Assembly: GCF_016802725.1 (NCBI RefSeq)
Contig: NC_052668.1
Coordinates: 3,919,001 to 3,983,000, forward strand
Direction of reading: 5' to 3'
DNA: 64,000 bases
Origin: Solenopsis invicta
Taxonomy: Eukaryota; Arthropoda; Insecta; Hymenoptera; Formicidae
Position 1 is the stretch's first letter. The number at the start of each line of letters is the position of its first letter. Below the pieces are notes generated by a model. That model worked only from the letters and a program-made list of their open reading frames with translations. It was not told where the DNA came from and did not search any database. The translations under genes and the position numbers were made by a program. Below are positions 11,161 through 22,890 of this stretch, piece by piece.

Positions 11161-11263
11161 ACACATTTTTCATTGCCAATTTGTATGACATACATGTATC
11201 TCTTCTCTAAAGTTGGCTGTTTTGTGCATCATTGACATCTCGTAAATTTTGACATGAATGTTA

Positions 11264-11600
11264 AGAAAGTACCGATACTCTTTAATTAGGAAACTACCGA
11301 TACTCTAATATTGTATCTTTTATTGCATATTTTTGTAGCTTATCTTGAAACTTTTCCTAAACAATATAAGAAAGTTTGTTTTCGTTGAATACTTTCCAAG
11401 TTGTGAGGCTTGAAAGCTATAGTGTACTGTAAATTTCATGCGTCATAACTCGGATAATACTTAACAAAAATAAACTTTCTTGTATTGTTTTGGAAAGGTC
11501 TCGAAATAAGCTACAAAAATATGCAATAAAAGATACAATATTAGAGTATCGGTAGTTCCTTAATTAAAGAGTATTAGTACTTTCTTAACATTCTATATTT
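11264..11600. repeat. Palindrome with about 160-bp arms
   Basis: The left arm (TAAGAAAGTACCGATACTC ... AACAATATAAGAAAGTTTG) pairs with the right arm ending CGGTAGTTCCTTAATTAAAG...TACTTTCTTA, centred near 11430. The central part is shared with 8693-9284. Confidence 0.75.
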
Positions 11601-11965
11601 TTTATTGCATTTGTTTATAGTCGATTTCGAGATCTTTCCAAAACACTATAAAAAAGTTTATTTTCGTCAAGTACTTTCCGAGTTATGATGCATGAAATTT
11701 ACAGTACATTGTAGCTTTCAAACCTTACAACTCGGAAAGTATTCAACGAAAATAAACTTTTCTGTAGTGCTTTGGAAAAATCTCAAGATAAGCTACAAGA
11801 ATATGCAATGAAAAAAAGGCAGTCCCATTTAAAAAATTGAAGGTCCTTCACGGGACCTTCAAGTCAACATAAACTTTTGACCCCTTGAAACCATACAACT
11901 TTTGTCTGAAACATTTTCTTGTAAAATGCAAGAGAACGGAAATATTTGGGATAATAGATTAAAAT
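11601..11965. repeat. Second palindrome plus MITE tail
   Basis: TTTATTGCAT...CACTATAAAAAAGTTTATTTTCG at 11611-11670 is inverted at about 11745-11812. The segment after it (CATACAACTTTTGTCTGAAAC, then CACCCTGTG) matches the right end of the TACAGGGTG MITEs, so this is a related composite. Confidence 0.6.
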
Positions 11966-11971
11966 AGGACA

Positions 11972-11972
11972 C

Positions 11973-12040
<68 letters not shown>

Positions 12041-12058
12041 CGTGCGCGCGCATGTGTG
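11972..12058. repeat. (GT)n microsatellite
   Basis: Long GT run ending in mixed GCGCGTG. It lies exactly between a CACCCTG end and a TACAGGGTG start. Confidence 0.95.
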
Positions 12059-12220
12059 TACAGGGTGTTCGGAAAATCGCCCGAAATATTTTGGGACGTG
12101 ATTCGGGACCTCAAAAGAAAAAGTTATATAAACATAGGTCCGGAAGAAAGTCGTTTTCAAGTTGTAGCCACTTTTATATTTAAAAAAAAAAATCATAATT
12201 TATAGTCCGCGTGGCATCCC
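12059..12220. mobile_element. TACAGGGTGTTCGG repeat fragment
   Basis: Begins TACAGGGTGTTCGGAAAATC and runs into a mariner remnant. No matching right end was found, so it is probably truncated. Confidence 0.4.
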
Positions 12221-12289
12221 TTTTTAAATTCTTATTTTTTTATTTTTTTTAATTTTCAAATTGTACTATTTTTTTTATTTAATACGTTA

Positions 12290-13365
12290 TATGATGCTTT
12301 TTTTTCTACAAAAAAGGAAAAAACGCAGCACAAACATGCAGAAAAATTTGTGAAGTTTACGGCGCTGATGCTGTAAGTGAACGCAAGACGCAGGAGTGGT
12401 TTGTACGATTTCGTTCTGAAAATTTTGATGTCAAAGATCGACCTCGCTCTGGTCAGCCAGTCACTGAAAAAGTCGATGAAATTTTGCAACTGGTCGAGCA
12501 AGACCGGCATGCAAGCTATCAGGACGTAGCCAATGCACTAAGAATCAACCATGTGACAGTTTAGAATCATTTGAAAAAAGCTGGCTACGCAAAGAAACTC
12601 GATGTTTGGGTGCCACAGAAATTAATGCAAAAAAATTTGATTGAGCAAATTTCCATCAGCAAAATATTAGTAAAACGCAACAAAATCGACCCATTTCTGA
12701 AGCAAATCATCATGGGCAATGAAAAATAGGTAAAATACAAAAATATCGTTCGTAAAAAATCATGGGGTAAACGCGGCGAACCACAACAAACGACTTCAAA
12801 GCCTGATTTGACGACAAATAAGGTGATGCTGTGTGTATGATGGGATTGGAAGGGAGTCGTCCATTATGAGGTGTTACCACATGGCCTAACGATTAATTCA
12901 GAGCTCTACTGTTCACAACTGGATAGTTTACAGAAAGCGATTAAGGAAAAACAACCAGAATTCATCAACAGAAAAGGTGTTGTCTTCCGGCATGACAACA
13001 CCAGACCACACACATCTTTGATGCGCCAAAAATTGAGGGAGCTTGGTTGAGAAGTTATGATGCATCTACTGTATAGCCCGGACCTTGCTGACCACCGTCT
13101 GACTACAATTTCGATCTTTGCAGAACTCTCTTGATGGAAAAACATTGGCCGACAAAAGAGCTGCCGAAAATCACTTGAAAAAGTTTTTCGCCGATAAATC
13201 ACAGAAGTTCTACGCGAATAAAATTATGAAATTATCCAAAAAATGGCAAAAGATTACAGATAAGAATGGCCAATATATACTTGATTAAAACTGATTTTCA
13301 ATAAAGAAAAATTTCATTCAACAATTGAATAAAAAACCGCGAATACTTTTTAAATGACTCAATAT
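12290..13365 (+). pseudogene. Dead mariner transposase (Hsmar/irritans-like)
   Basis: Plus-strand translation gives KTQEWFVRFRSENFDV, a GYAKKLDVWVP segment, VVHYEVLPHGLTINSE and FRHDNTRPHTSL in order, as in a mariner transposase. It contains in-frame stops (near 12563, 12727 and 12838) and a frameshift at about 13085. The first catalytic Asp is changed: the usual TGDEKW reads MGNEK followed by a stop. The second Asp (HDN) is kept; the third falls after the frameshift, where SDYNF can be read in another frame. The right end GAATACTTTTTAAATGACTC at about 13348 looks like a terminal repeat; a matching left end is not visible. Confidence 0.85.
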
Positions 13366-13369
13366 TTAT

Positions 13370-14185
13370 CTCTGAGCACATACAAAGAGATCAGAAATTA
13401 AATAAAGTTGCACTTGGACATATCTCAATAGCGCAATAAAAATGGCCACAACTCGCGACAGCACCAGCCGATACTCTGACGAACAGTACTCTTCTACAAT
13501 TCTTCGTCTGTTTGATAAATGTTTCATTTTTGCGTTTTTGTTTCCGGCAGCGATTTATATCAGTCGCGCCGCAACGCCGCTTATAGCGGCTCTGGATAAT
13601 AAATAATTAGATGATAGTGAATTTGGTTAGAGACCCTAGAAGACTAGGGATCTTAAAATAAAAATCCATAAGATAGTTTTTATTGATTCATCAATGAACC
13701 ACTCCCGCTCATATTTTGCAAATTTCATGTCAACTTAGACAAAAAAAGTGATAATAGTGATCCTTTCTAGACAATAGTGACATTTTAGTGACTTAGAAAA
13801 AAAAGTAACAAAAAGTGACTTTAATGACTAAATAGCAGCACTGCATATATTCTATTTTACTAATTACGATTACGCATTATTTTACAATTTTTGAAAACGC
13901 ATTGGCGCTCGCGGGATTCAAACCTAAGATTTCAAGACAATAATTTATATACACTAACACTGAGCTATACACTTGTGAAATTGTTAATAATAAGTTATAT
14001 TTGAAGTAAAGCTGATTTGAAGGAAGAAACTTACATGCTGAGTATCACGCGAACATTCTCACTAGCTCTTTGATTATTTAGCCTTAAATATTTTTAAAAT
14101 AAACTATATAAATAATTAAAAACTGTTCCTGTCCATGACCAGACTAATATAATGAAAAAAAAAACAATTGGGTATAATGCCGGAG
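13370..14185. other. Spacer with a tRNA-like patch on minus
   Basis: Mostly unremarkable AT-rich sequence. On minus, 13980 to 13905 reads TATAGCTCAGTGTTAG followed about 40 nt later by GGTTTGAATCCC, close to box A and box B of a tRNA gene. The T stem is only partly paired and no acceptor stem forms, so this looks like a tRNA-derived SINE fragment and not a tRNA gene. Confidence 0.45.
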
Positions 14186-14189
14186 CATG

Positions 14190-14520
14190 AAAAACTATTG
14201 ATGTAAAAAGCAAGCTTGCAAAAATCAATTTTGCAACTAATTGTTATACACAAATGACTAAAAATTGACTGTAAAAGAAAACTGATTACTCCAATTTATT
14301 CTACGGAAAAAAATAACTCAAGAAACATACATAACCATTTCCTAATTGTTATAAACAAATTAGTTGCAAAATTGATTTTTGCAATGTTTTTTTAGTAATT
14401 TTTCCCGTAGAATCGATTGGCGCAATCAATTCTCTTTTAGAGTAAATTTTTAACAATTTGTTTATACCAATTGGTTACAAAATTAAGTTTTGAAAAGTTC
14501 TTTTTATATCAATAATGTTT
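14190..14520. repeat. Foldback repeat
   Basis: Left arm about 14192-14310 and right arm about 14398-14518 pair (AAAAACTATTGATGTAAAAAG against CTTTTTATATCAATAATGTT; TTCTACGG against CCGTAGAATC). An inner TTGCAAAAATCAATTTTGC is repeated inverted at about 14360-14385. Confidence 0.7.
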
Positions 14521-14591
14521 TTTCTTGCTTTGGTCCTACTTCCAATTCCAATTTTTTTGGCTATTTTTGCTAGCCAAACCTTTCTGTAGTA

Positions 14592-15171
14592 GGGGAAGGT
14601 GGGGCAAGAATGGGAGATAAGACGGGGTATCGCCTGCAGCGTGCGATACAAATGCAGAAATCACAATTGAGCATACGTGTTAAATACGACTCCTTAGACA
14701 TTAACAGTTATCTACGAGTCAGCGAACTAAACAGGTGCGTTATTGAGATAGACCATAATTTATATTTGTCCGCGATTTTCATATGATTACAAAAAGATGT
14801 AACAGCGAGGAAACAGGCAGAGGCAAAAAAAACGAAGAGAGCAATTATAAAATAAAATTACATAAGAGTCATATTCAAAGAAACATATGAGAAAAAAATT
14901 AAGCTTAAAACGCACAGGTACGCACAGGTCCAACCGTGCCCACGGAAATACCCAACTTACCCCACCCGTTAAGCAAGATGGAGAGAAATGTCTCCTTTTG
15001 ATTTTTATTAAATAAAGTTTATAATATTTTAAAATTTTATTTTAATAATAAATAAATTGAAAGAAAAATGTATTTTAGAATATTATAAAATAAAAATGAC
15101 TCGTTAATTATAAAAACCTAGTTTTTATTCATTCTCAAAACTTAACTACTCTGTTTTACCCTACCTTCCTC
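14592..15171. mobile_element. TA-flanked MITE with G-rich ends, copy 1
   Basis: Left GGGGAAGGTGGGGCAAGA and right TTTTACCCTACCTTCCTC are inverted, and each is bordered by TA (14590-14591, 15172-15173). Interior non-coding. Similar G-rich ends with TA flanks occur at 37456-38638 and 39119-39994. Confidence 0.65.
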
Positions 15172-15524
15172 TAACTGTTAAAGTTAATATTACAGGAAAG
15201 TGCTACAATTTATAAATTTTTTTGTAATAGCAATGTCTTTTTGAAATAAAAGATAAAAACACTGCAATACGTGATTTTATTTTGCGAAGACATTACCTTC
15301 TGTTTCTCTTGCAAGATTTAAATTTATTAATGTTATGTTATTTCATTTTTTGTATAATATATATTTTTATGTATAAATGTTTATTTTTATATTTATGCTA
15401 CTAATGCTAAATAAATTAAATGTTATTAAAAATATAAATTATTTCCCTAAAATATAGGGACCATGTGTGGGCCATAAGTCAATTGTCACTAGCACATTGC
15501 ACCAAACGCATTTTTGACAATTAA

Positions 15525-15681
15525 GGGCCTATCTAGACAACCTTGCATAATCGCATAAACATATGCATAAAGAAATTAACTGGTCCAATAATTAAGTAAC
15601 GCATAAAAAAATGGTTCAATCACTTTCTTTATGCATATGTTATTTATGCAGGCAATTATGCAAGTTTGTCTGAATAAGCCC
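15525..15681. mobile_element. 157-bp hairpin MITE, TTAA flanks
   Basis: Near-palindrome running GGGCCTATCTAGACAA ... TTGTCTGAATAAGCCC with TTAA on both sides (15521-15524, 15682-15685). The arms share ATGCATAAAGAAATTA and CTGGTCCAAT-type sequence with the hairpin at 28630-28775, so they are relatives. Confidence 0.75.
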
Positions 15682-15699
15682 TTAATAAATTCATAAAGA

Positions 15700-17560
15700 G
15701 TGACGTCACAATTTAAAAATATGCAAAACAGCACGATTTGCTTGATTTCTGCTGCCAGCATGACGTCAGATTCTGTTAGCACAGGATACTCGATTTGTGA
15801 TGTCAGTTTGCCGTCAAATTATTGGGTGTACAACTTAATCCGGTCCGCTTTTTTGCTTGAAAAACGCATTTATTTGAACAATAAAATAAATTAATAGCTT
15901 ATTCAAAGTATTGTCCATCGCTAGCCATTACTTTTTCCCCATCTTTCTGGCAATTTATGGATTCCGTCGCGGAAGAAGCGTTCATCTTTTGAAGCCAAGA
16001 ATGAATCGAGTCAATTTTTGATACCTTGTTCTGAAGTGAAGCGTATTCCAGTCAAAGCGTTCTGCACCGATCAAAACAAATGGTAGTCGGAAGGGGCAAG
16101 GTCTCGGTTATAAGGTGGGTAAGCCAGAACTTCCCATCCGCTATTTTCTAAATAGTTTTTAACCGGAACAGCAACATGAGGCCAAGCGTCATGGTGAAAG
16201 ATTATGGACTCGTGTCGCATATTCTAGACGTTTTTCGACTATAACTCGCTTTAAACAGATCAATTGTTGCCTGTAGAAGTCTCCCGTGATGGGAGACCAG
16301 GTTTTAGCAGCTCATAGTGGATTACATCCTTCTGATCTCATCAAGTACAGAGCATTACTTTGGCACCATGGATATTCTGTTTCGGCGTTGATGTTCCCGG
16401 TTGGACGGGCTTTACATACGATTTTTTACGTTTCGGATTGTCGCAGTGAATCCATCCCCGATAATAATTCAATGCAAAAAAAAACTTCTTTTTGTACCGT
16501 TCAAGCAACACTTCGGATATGAAAAGTCGTCATCTCGGTTTCAATTCGTATGGGATCCAATTTCCTTGCTTTTGGATGTATCCCGCGGCTTTGAGTCGTT
16601 TCGAAATAGCTTGTTGAGTAACTTCCAATGTTTTTGCAAGCTCTTCTTGCGTTTGACACGAATCTTGAGCGAGTACTGTTTCTAATTCATCTTCAAATTC
16701 TTTCGGTTGACCCAAACGCTTTTTGTCTTCAACACTAAAATCATCACTTTTTAATCGTCAAAACCTTTGCAAAATTTATCCGATGGTGCAGATTCACCAT
16801 ATACTTCCACAAGCATTCGATGAGCTTCAGTTGCACTTTTCTTCCAATTGAAACAGAAAATCAAAACTTCCCGCAAATGGTGCTTATTTAGAACAAAACT
16901 CGACATTTTCAACGCAGTAAATATTAAATTTGTGCAAAACTTAAAGGCTTGTAAACAATATTTGGTTGAGAGATGTTGACACTTTACGATACAGCAAAAA
17001 TCAACTGTCACCGTCAACCATTTATAGCACCTAGAACCATCTTTTGAAAACAGACCGAACTAAGTTGTACACCCAATATGTTACGCAGGTTATACTCGAA
17101 TTGTGCCGCCAATCTGACACCACGTCCTCTCAGCACGGGATGCTCGATTTGTGCTAACAATCTGCCGTCAAATTGTGTTGTGCAGATCTTGCTCTGATTC
17201 TGTTGCCCATCTGACATTAGGTGCTGGCAGCACGACGTTTGCGTGGTGCTGCTAGTCTGCTATCAAATTGTCGCGTAGATCCTGCTCGTTTTTTTGCCGC
17301 CAATCTAACGTCAAATCGTGTCAACACGCGGTGCTCGATTTCTGCTGCCAGATTGTGTTGAGCAGGTTATGCTTGATTTCTGCCGCCAATATGACAACAA
17401 TCCTGTCATCACTATTTGCTCAATTTTTGCTGGAATTAAATGCCAACAGTTTCTGTCCTATTTCTGACAGCAGTTTGCTGATACCGCAGATATTGCAGAG
17501 TCTGTGTGAAATCTGTTGCCTTTCTAGCAACAGAAATTGATAGCAAAATCTCCGAATAAT
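15700..17560. repeat. Degenerate ~48-bp tandem repeat, interrupted
   Basis: Units of the kind GCTCGATTTCTGCTGCCA-ATCTGACGTCAAATT begin near 15787, 17094, 17142, 17191, 17284, 17333, 17371 and 17418, mostly 47-49 bp apart with two short steps. A mariner (15822-17076) was inserted in one unit. Units share GCCGTCAAATT and GCGCAGGTT-like pieces. The array ends around 17560. Confidence 0.75.
15822..17076 (-). pseudogene. Full-length dead Mos1-like mariner
   Basis: Inverted ends TTGGGTGTACAACTTA are present at 15822 and, complemented, at 17076, each next to TA; the length of 1255 bp is normal for mariner. On minus the protein starts MSSFVLNKHHLREVLIFCFN (about 16902) and continues with a helix-turn-helix (QEELAKTLEVTQQAISKRLK). 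It resembles the mauritiana/Mos1 subfamily. Frames are broken at about 16760, 16530 and 16450. At the first catalytic site GDEKW has lost the EK codons (GD then GWIHCDN). HHDAWPH replaces HDN with the Asp kept, and the third site APSDYHLF is intact but followed by a stop. Confidence 0.92.
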
Positions 17561-17999
17561 CTATTTGTTCACGTTTGGCTGACGGGGTTAGTCATTATAA
17601 TAGAAAAACTGTTTTAAAATAAGTTCTTTTTCATCAATAATTTATTTTCAGTAATAACCACACATATATTCACACACTTAATAAGGAATTTGTTTTGTAT
17701 GAAAAATCGAAAACCCATATGGTATAAAGAACGCATTAGCTGAGGAGTTCCGCCCTTCCCCCTGCACCCACCTCCCCGTATTTTTTCTAATCCAACCTAA
17801 ACATATTTTAGTTGTAATTTGGCCAAGGATATCCAATTGACCACGTTGCGATATTAGATTTGAAATTATGATCAAATTTTATCTAAAATAAAGTTAGATT
17901 GAGTTAGGAAAAATATGGGGTGGGAGTGTAGGGGGACAGAGGCGGAGCCCCTTCCCCGCCCAAGCGTTCTCTGTACATGTGTAAATTTAAATTTTTCAG
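17561..17999. other. Spacer with C-rich patch
   Basis: Unique-looking sequence with C-rich CCCTTCCCCCTGCACCCACC near 17750 and its partial inverse near 17915-17960, possibly the ends of another small foldback. No gene. Confidence 0.35.
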
Positions 18000-19440
18000 A
18001 GTTTTTTTAAAATGATTTTTTGATTATAACGACTGACGTATTGGAGATAGGTAAAATATGTATAGAACCTTATTTGTAGAGTTTTTTATAAGCTTCATTT
18101 TTTGACACATTTTTTTCTAAAATGAATATTTTCTGAAATAATTAAGAAAAACTATTTTTTCTTTCTCTAACAAGGGGAGGACCAAGTGAGAGACCCCTGG
18201 ATTTTGATCCCAATTTTTTTAGTTATTCTGGAGACGAAAGAAAAGTTTACGTCTTCCGGCGTTTCATTGAATAGGCCTTAGTTTCGAAATAATAAATTTG
18301 CGAAAATTGGCCAAACCGCCGCGCGCCATATAAGCTTTCCCGGTAACTATTCTCGCAACCAGTGCAGTCGGCTCCGTGCGTTAGGTGCTTGCTTCACAAA
18401 CATAAGATCCGGTTTCGCTCCCGGATGAGTGCAATATTTTTTTTTCTTATTTTTTAATAAATGTATTTATTTATCTTGATGATATTAATATAGTATGCAA
18501 ATTTCTAAAATAGAAAATTTAATTTAATATCATTTTCTAAACTTCAATTTAAATTTAATTTGAAGGGAATTTGAATTCAAGTAATAATATTTGAAATATT
18601 AAATAGGTAATAATAATAATAATATATAAGTTATTTGAAACGGATAACATATAAAAGCAACGTATCTAAATTTTCAAATTGTTTAATTTAAAATTTAATT
18701 GGAAATAATATTAACAGTATTTTAAAATTCTAGTTTTTAAAATAATTAATCGTAGAAGAAGAATACCAGTGTTAAATTTAAACAATTTGAAAATTTAGAT
18801 ACGTTGCCTTTATATGTTATCCGTTTCAAATAACTTATATATTATTATTATTATTACCTATTTATTATTTCAAATATTATTACTTGAATTCAAATTCCCT
18901 TCAAATTAAATTTAAATTGAAGTTTAGAAAATGATATTAAATTAAATTTTTTATTTTAGAAATTTGCATACTATATTAATATCATCAAGATAAATAAATA
19001 CATTTATTAAAAAAAGAAAAAAAAAAAAGAAAAAAAAAATATTGCACACATCCGGGAGCGAACCTGGATCTTACGATTGTGAAGCAAGTACCTAACGCAC
19101 GGAACCAACTGCACTGATTGCGAGAACAGTTACCGGGAAGGCTCATATGTCGCGCGGCGGTTAGGCCAATTTTCGCAAATTTATTATTTCGAAACTAAGG
19201 CCTATTCAATGAAACGCCGGGAGACGAAAACTTTTTTTACGTCTCCAGAATAACTAAAAAAATTGGGATCAAAATCCAGGGGTCTCTCACTTGGTCCTCC
19301 CCTTGTAAGTATATCTCAAAATCTGTAGAACGCTAATTAATCTACAAGGAAAAATTGTTCAGTATCCTTGCCTCTGTAACATATATCAAGGTCAACATGA
19401 TTAGAGCTCCCCTATAGTAAATAATTACCTTCATACTACT
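18000..19440. repeat. Dispersed repeat split by E2
   Basis: Flanks 18000-18170 and 19306-19440 together match the uninterrupted copy at 62240-62545 (TATAACGACT, GCTTCATTTTTTG, then after the gap AGTATATCT, TATCCTTGCCTCT). The E2 insertion point corresponds to TAA at 62403-62405. Confidence 0.8.
18171..19305. mobile_element. E2: foldback MITE, CAAGG ends, tRNA-like arms
   Basis: Same family as E1: starts CAAGGGGAGGACC, ends GGTCCTCCCCTTG, 1135 bp, with TAA at 18168-18170 and 19306-19308. Both arms carry the tRNA-like module (about 18364-18432 plus, 19043-19111 minus), here with small changes such as TTCACA for TTCGCA in the left arm. The core has paired AT-rich arms (TTAATATCATTTTCTAAACTT). 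The empty site at 62403 confirms a 3-bp duplication. Confidence 0.88.
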
Positions 19441-19855
19441 TTCCATTAATAAAACAGTATATAAAAATCCTTTAGCAAAATTTTTCCAAATTCTAAATCC
19501 GTAAACATCTAATTTTCCCTGCGATGCCTTTAGGTATCATAGTAGTAATGTTTTCCCGGAAGTGTTAAATCAGAAATAATATTGGGACAATATCCAATCC
19601 ATAAATCGATGAAAAAAACGCTATTAAAATCAATATTTGAGAAATAAGCTCCTTCTAACCACATTTTAAAATAATCTGTAAAAAATATTAATTTTATTTT
19701 AATAACTTTTACAACTATTGTTAGATTGTTTAATGAAATATAAAATATTATAAGGATAACAATTGATAATTAAGGATTGCTATTTTATTATCTTGTTTAA
19801 TTTATAAAATTATTTTTCAATAGTACAAGAGTATTTGAAAATCTGTTATACATGA
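19441..19855. other. AT-rich spacer, nothing recognised
   Basis: No frame or repeat structure seen. Confidence 0.4.
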
Positions 19856-19860
19856 AAATT

Positions 19861-20090
19861 TTAATTATCTAATGTCATTTTGCCAGATTTCGAGGTTTTT
19901 ACAATAACATTTGTCGGTTTGAACAAGATTTCTTGTACTCTTGGTCCAAATCTACTATCAACTCCTTTTATTACAATAAATAAAAGTGGCAGTAATTTGC
20001 CATTACACGATATTATCGGTTGTATTGTGTAAGAATAAGTTGTCAATGGTATAGATTGCACAACACGCTCTACTTTTTTTACTCCTTGAT
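19861..20090 (-). pseudogene. Transposase-like fragment, family uncertain
   Basis: On minus about 75 residues read VERVVQSIPLTTYSYTIQPI, then ISCNGKLLPLLFIVIKG, then FGPRVQEILFKPTNVIV and SKSGKMTLDN before a stop. The SYTIQP..SCNGKLLP...K.GP pattern recalls DDE-type transposase cores found in many insect repeats, but I cannot name the superfamily. No ends located. A short inverted repeat (TTTCTATAACGCTTGAAAC at about 20240, complement at about 20368) lies next to it and may belong to the same element. Confidence 0.5.
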
Positions 20091-20430
20091 AAAATAATGA
20101 TCTTCCAGAATGAATTTCTAATTGGAAACAACTTTAATTTAAATTATAAATATTTTCAGATCTAAACTGTCCAATAAGTGGTTTTACTGTTTTCCAAAAA
20201 TTATCAGCTGTTTTTTGTAAATCACGGAATGCGTAATAATTTTTCTATAACGCTTGAAACGAATGCGTTCGGAAAGACCACTATTTGTGTTTTCTATCTT
20301 TCTATTGAACACACTTGTAGTTCACATTCCGGGCAAAAATGAATGAGGTCGTTAGTGCATCGGAAGTTTCAAGCGTTATAGAAAAAAAAGCCGGTCTCAG
20401 GCTCCTCTGTGCTATAACGATTATATTCGA

Positions 20431-21679
20431 GGTTGTTCAAAAAGTAATTTCGTTGTTTTTTTTTATGAAAATAAAAGACGATTTTCTAATAAATATTTTA
20501 TTAAATTATATATCGTCCATTCTGGTCCAATACCTTTTGCCATCTTTCTGGTAGTAGCATAATTCCACGCTCATAAAATTTTTCTTCTTTGCTGGCAAAA
20601 AACTGATCCAGATAATTTTTGACTTCTTCGTTTGAAGTAAAGGTTTTACCGTCTAAAAAATTTTGTAGAGACTGGAACAAATAGTAACCAAAAGGTGCCA
20701 GATCTGGAGACTATAGTGGGTATGGCAGTATATCCCATCCAAGCTGCAAAAGCTATTGACAAGTTACCAAACTTGTATGAGATCTCGCATTATCTTGGTG
20801 GAACACTACTTGGTGGAACCTTTTTTTATTGATCAATTCTGGTCTTTTCTGTTTAAGTAAATCATTCAATTTGTCCAGCTGATGACAGTACACTTCAGAA
20901 TTAATCGTTGTGTTGTCCGGTAGAAGCTTGGGAAAAAAAAGCGATTCCTTTGAAATCCCACTAAACAGACAGCATCACCTTTTTTTGATGAATATTGGCT
21001 TTCAAAGTGCTTTGAGCCGGTTCATCTTTTTACTCCATGATCTCTTGCGTTTAATATTGTTGTAGACACTTTTTTCATCCCGAGTGATAATGCGCTTCAA
21101 AAATGGATCATTTTTTTAACGTTTGAGAAGCAAATCACAGGCGTCAACGCGACGGCACAGATTTCTTTCCGTAAGAACATAAGAAACCCATAGTCGAGCT
21201 TTGAGATTAAACCTAGGCGTTTTAAATGATCATGAACGGTCGAATTCAAAAAACCTAACCTCTCAGCAATCTCACGAGTTGTTATTCGCCGGTTAGTATC
21301 AATTAATGCCTTTATTCTGTCTTCAGCTTTAACTGGCCTTCCAGAACATGGTGCATCTTCAACAATAAAATTGCCGGATCGAAATTTTGCAAACCAGTTT
21401 TGGCACTGGCGTTCTGTCAATACATCTTCTCCATACACATCGGATAATTTTTTTCTTGCTTGAACAGCATTTTTACCTTTTCGATAGTAAAATATGCCAA
21501 AAATGCTTTTTACTTTTCATATTTGATAGGGCATCAAACAAAAACTACTGCGTAAAATTAATCAAACTTTTTTACAAGCAAGCCTTGCTAAATCAGCTGT
21601 CAAAATATATAATGATTATGGGGCTTCAGTGTAAAGTTGCCCTCTGTTAGAAAAAAACAAAATTACTTTCCGAACAACC
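20431..21679 (-). pseudogene. Full-length dead mariner, third lineage
   Basis: Ends GGTTGTTCAAAAAGTAATTT and, inverted, AAATTACTTTCCGAACAACC bound 1249 bp; TA remains on the right and has decayed to GA on the left. Minus-strand coding begins in the helix-turn-helix (TERQCQNWFAKFRSGNF, GRPVKAEDRIKALI, TREIAERLGF). The first catalytic site is TRDEKS for TGDEKW, with the Asp kept. The second is FHQDNARSHTSL, kept. The third, normally APSD, reads APFG, so the last catalytic Asp is lost. Several stops and frameshifts. Confidence 0.9.
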
Positions 21680-21681
21680 TA

Positions 21682-22890
21682 ATACTATTATACTACTATT
21701 ATTATTATTATTATTAAATCTCTTCTTTCAATATTTATTGTACTGTAGTGATTTATCTTCAATGCTCTCTCGCATAATCAACCGTCTGTGATAAATCTAT
21801 TTTAGCATGAAGAAGCAGGCGCATAGATGAGAACGGATAGCATATATAAAAATTCGTAATTATTTCTCAAAAATGTCTGAAAGAATCTTCATCATATACT
21901 GTTGAATTCATTTCAAAATAACCTTTGCCATTAAAAAACTTTATAATTATAAAAAGTAGCTAAAAAAATTTTTTTTTAAATTATTATCACTATTATAAAG
22001 TACTCTTGCCATTCATTTAGAAACTTTTTTTATCTTTTACAGTTTCAACATTCACTTCAAAAGAAAAAACTTAATTTTATTAAAAAGATGTTTCACCTTT
22101 TTAATGAGCGACTTTTGTTAGTACGTATAAAAAAAAATACGTCTCTTATTTTCGTCCATATTTTAACACATTCAAAGCTTATTAAAGTCGGAAGGAAACA
22201 CTCGGTTATGTTCCTTTATTAACTTTGTAAATAAATAAATTTTGTGTAATAATATCAAAATTGTCAACCTGAGCCAGTGTTTTTCTTGCATGAATCATGA
22301 AATGCGTTTGTACTTCATACAACGCTAAAAAATTTTTACTAAATGACCGTACAACTGACGCCAAAAGTTAGAGGACTGCACATAAATTGAATTATTAACA
22401 ATGGCACTGAAGAGGTCCTAAAGTAGGAGAACAAAATGTATTCGCTTTTGATTTTAAAATTGTGTAAAATATAATTGTAAAAATGTAAACGCACTAAACA
22501 ATTCACGCGAGAAAAACAGCGTCAATTCAGATTGGCAATTTTGATACTATTGAATTTCATGAAATTTGATTTGTATTCATTAATTAACTTTTGTTTATTC
22601 ACAGATCAATTTACAGAATTATTCTCTGCGCCGCAATAAACTTTTACATAAATCTTGTGAATATTTAAGAAGATAAAAATATTCAAATTTTTGTCATTAT
22701 TTCTATTAAAGCATATATCTTTTTACTAAAATAATTAAATCAGGAAAAAATCGACATTTTCAAATGCAATAATAAATATAATTAAAAAATTGAATTTTCT
22801 TCACTGTTTTAAAAATAGATGTAATACATCCTTAAAAAAATATTGGCTACTAGCTTAAATATATTTTTATATTTCCATTGTAATATATAC
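21682..22890. other. AT-rich intron, nothing recognised
   Basis: A short (TTA)n tract at about 21697-21716; otherwise no repeat ends or frames up to the RSK exon. Confidence 0.5.

Larger units (their letters stand above)
10381..22890 (-). other. RSK intron, about 12.5 kb
   Basis: Bounded on minus by a donor (AAG|GTATAT at 22891/22890) and an acceptor (CAG at 10381-10383). It holds dead mariners of three lineages, foldback E2, a TTAA hairpin, a 48-bp tandem repeat and several palindromes, listed separately. I see no additional host exon in it. Confidence 0.85.

Noticed and set aside
11859..12205. Open frames of alternating His-Thr or Cys-Val on both strands, also at 4001-4165, 24204-24538 and 29645-30091
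   Set aside because: Translations of CA/GT microsatellites.
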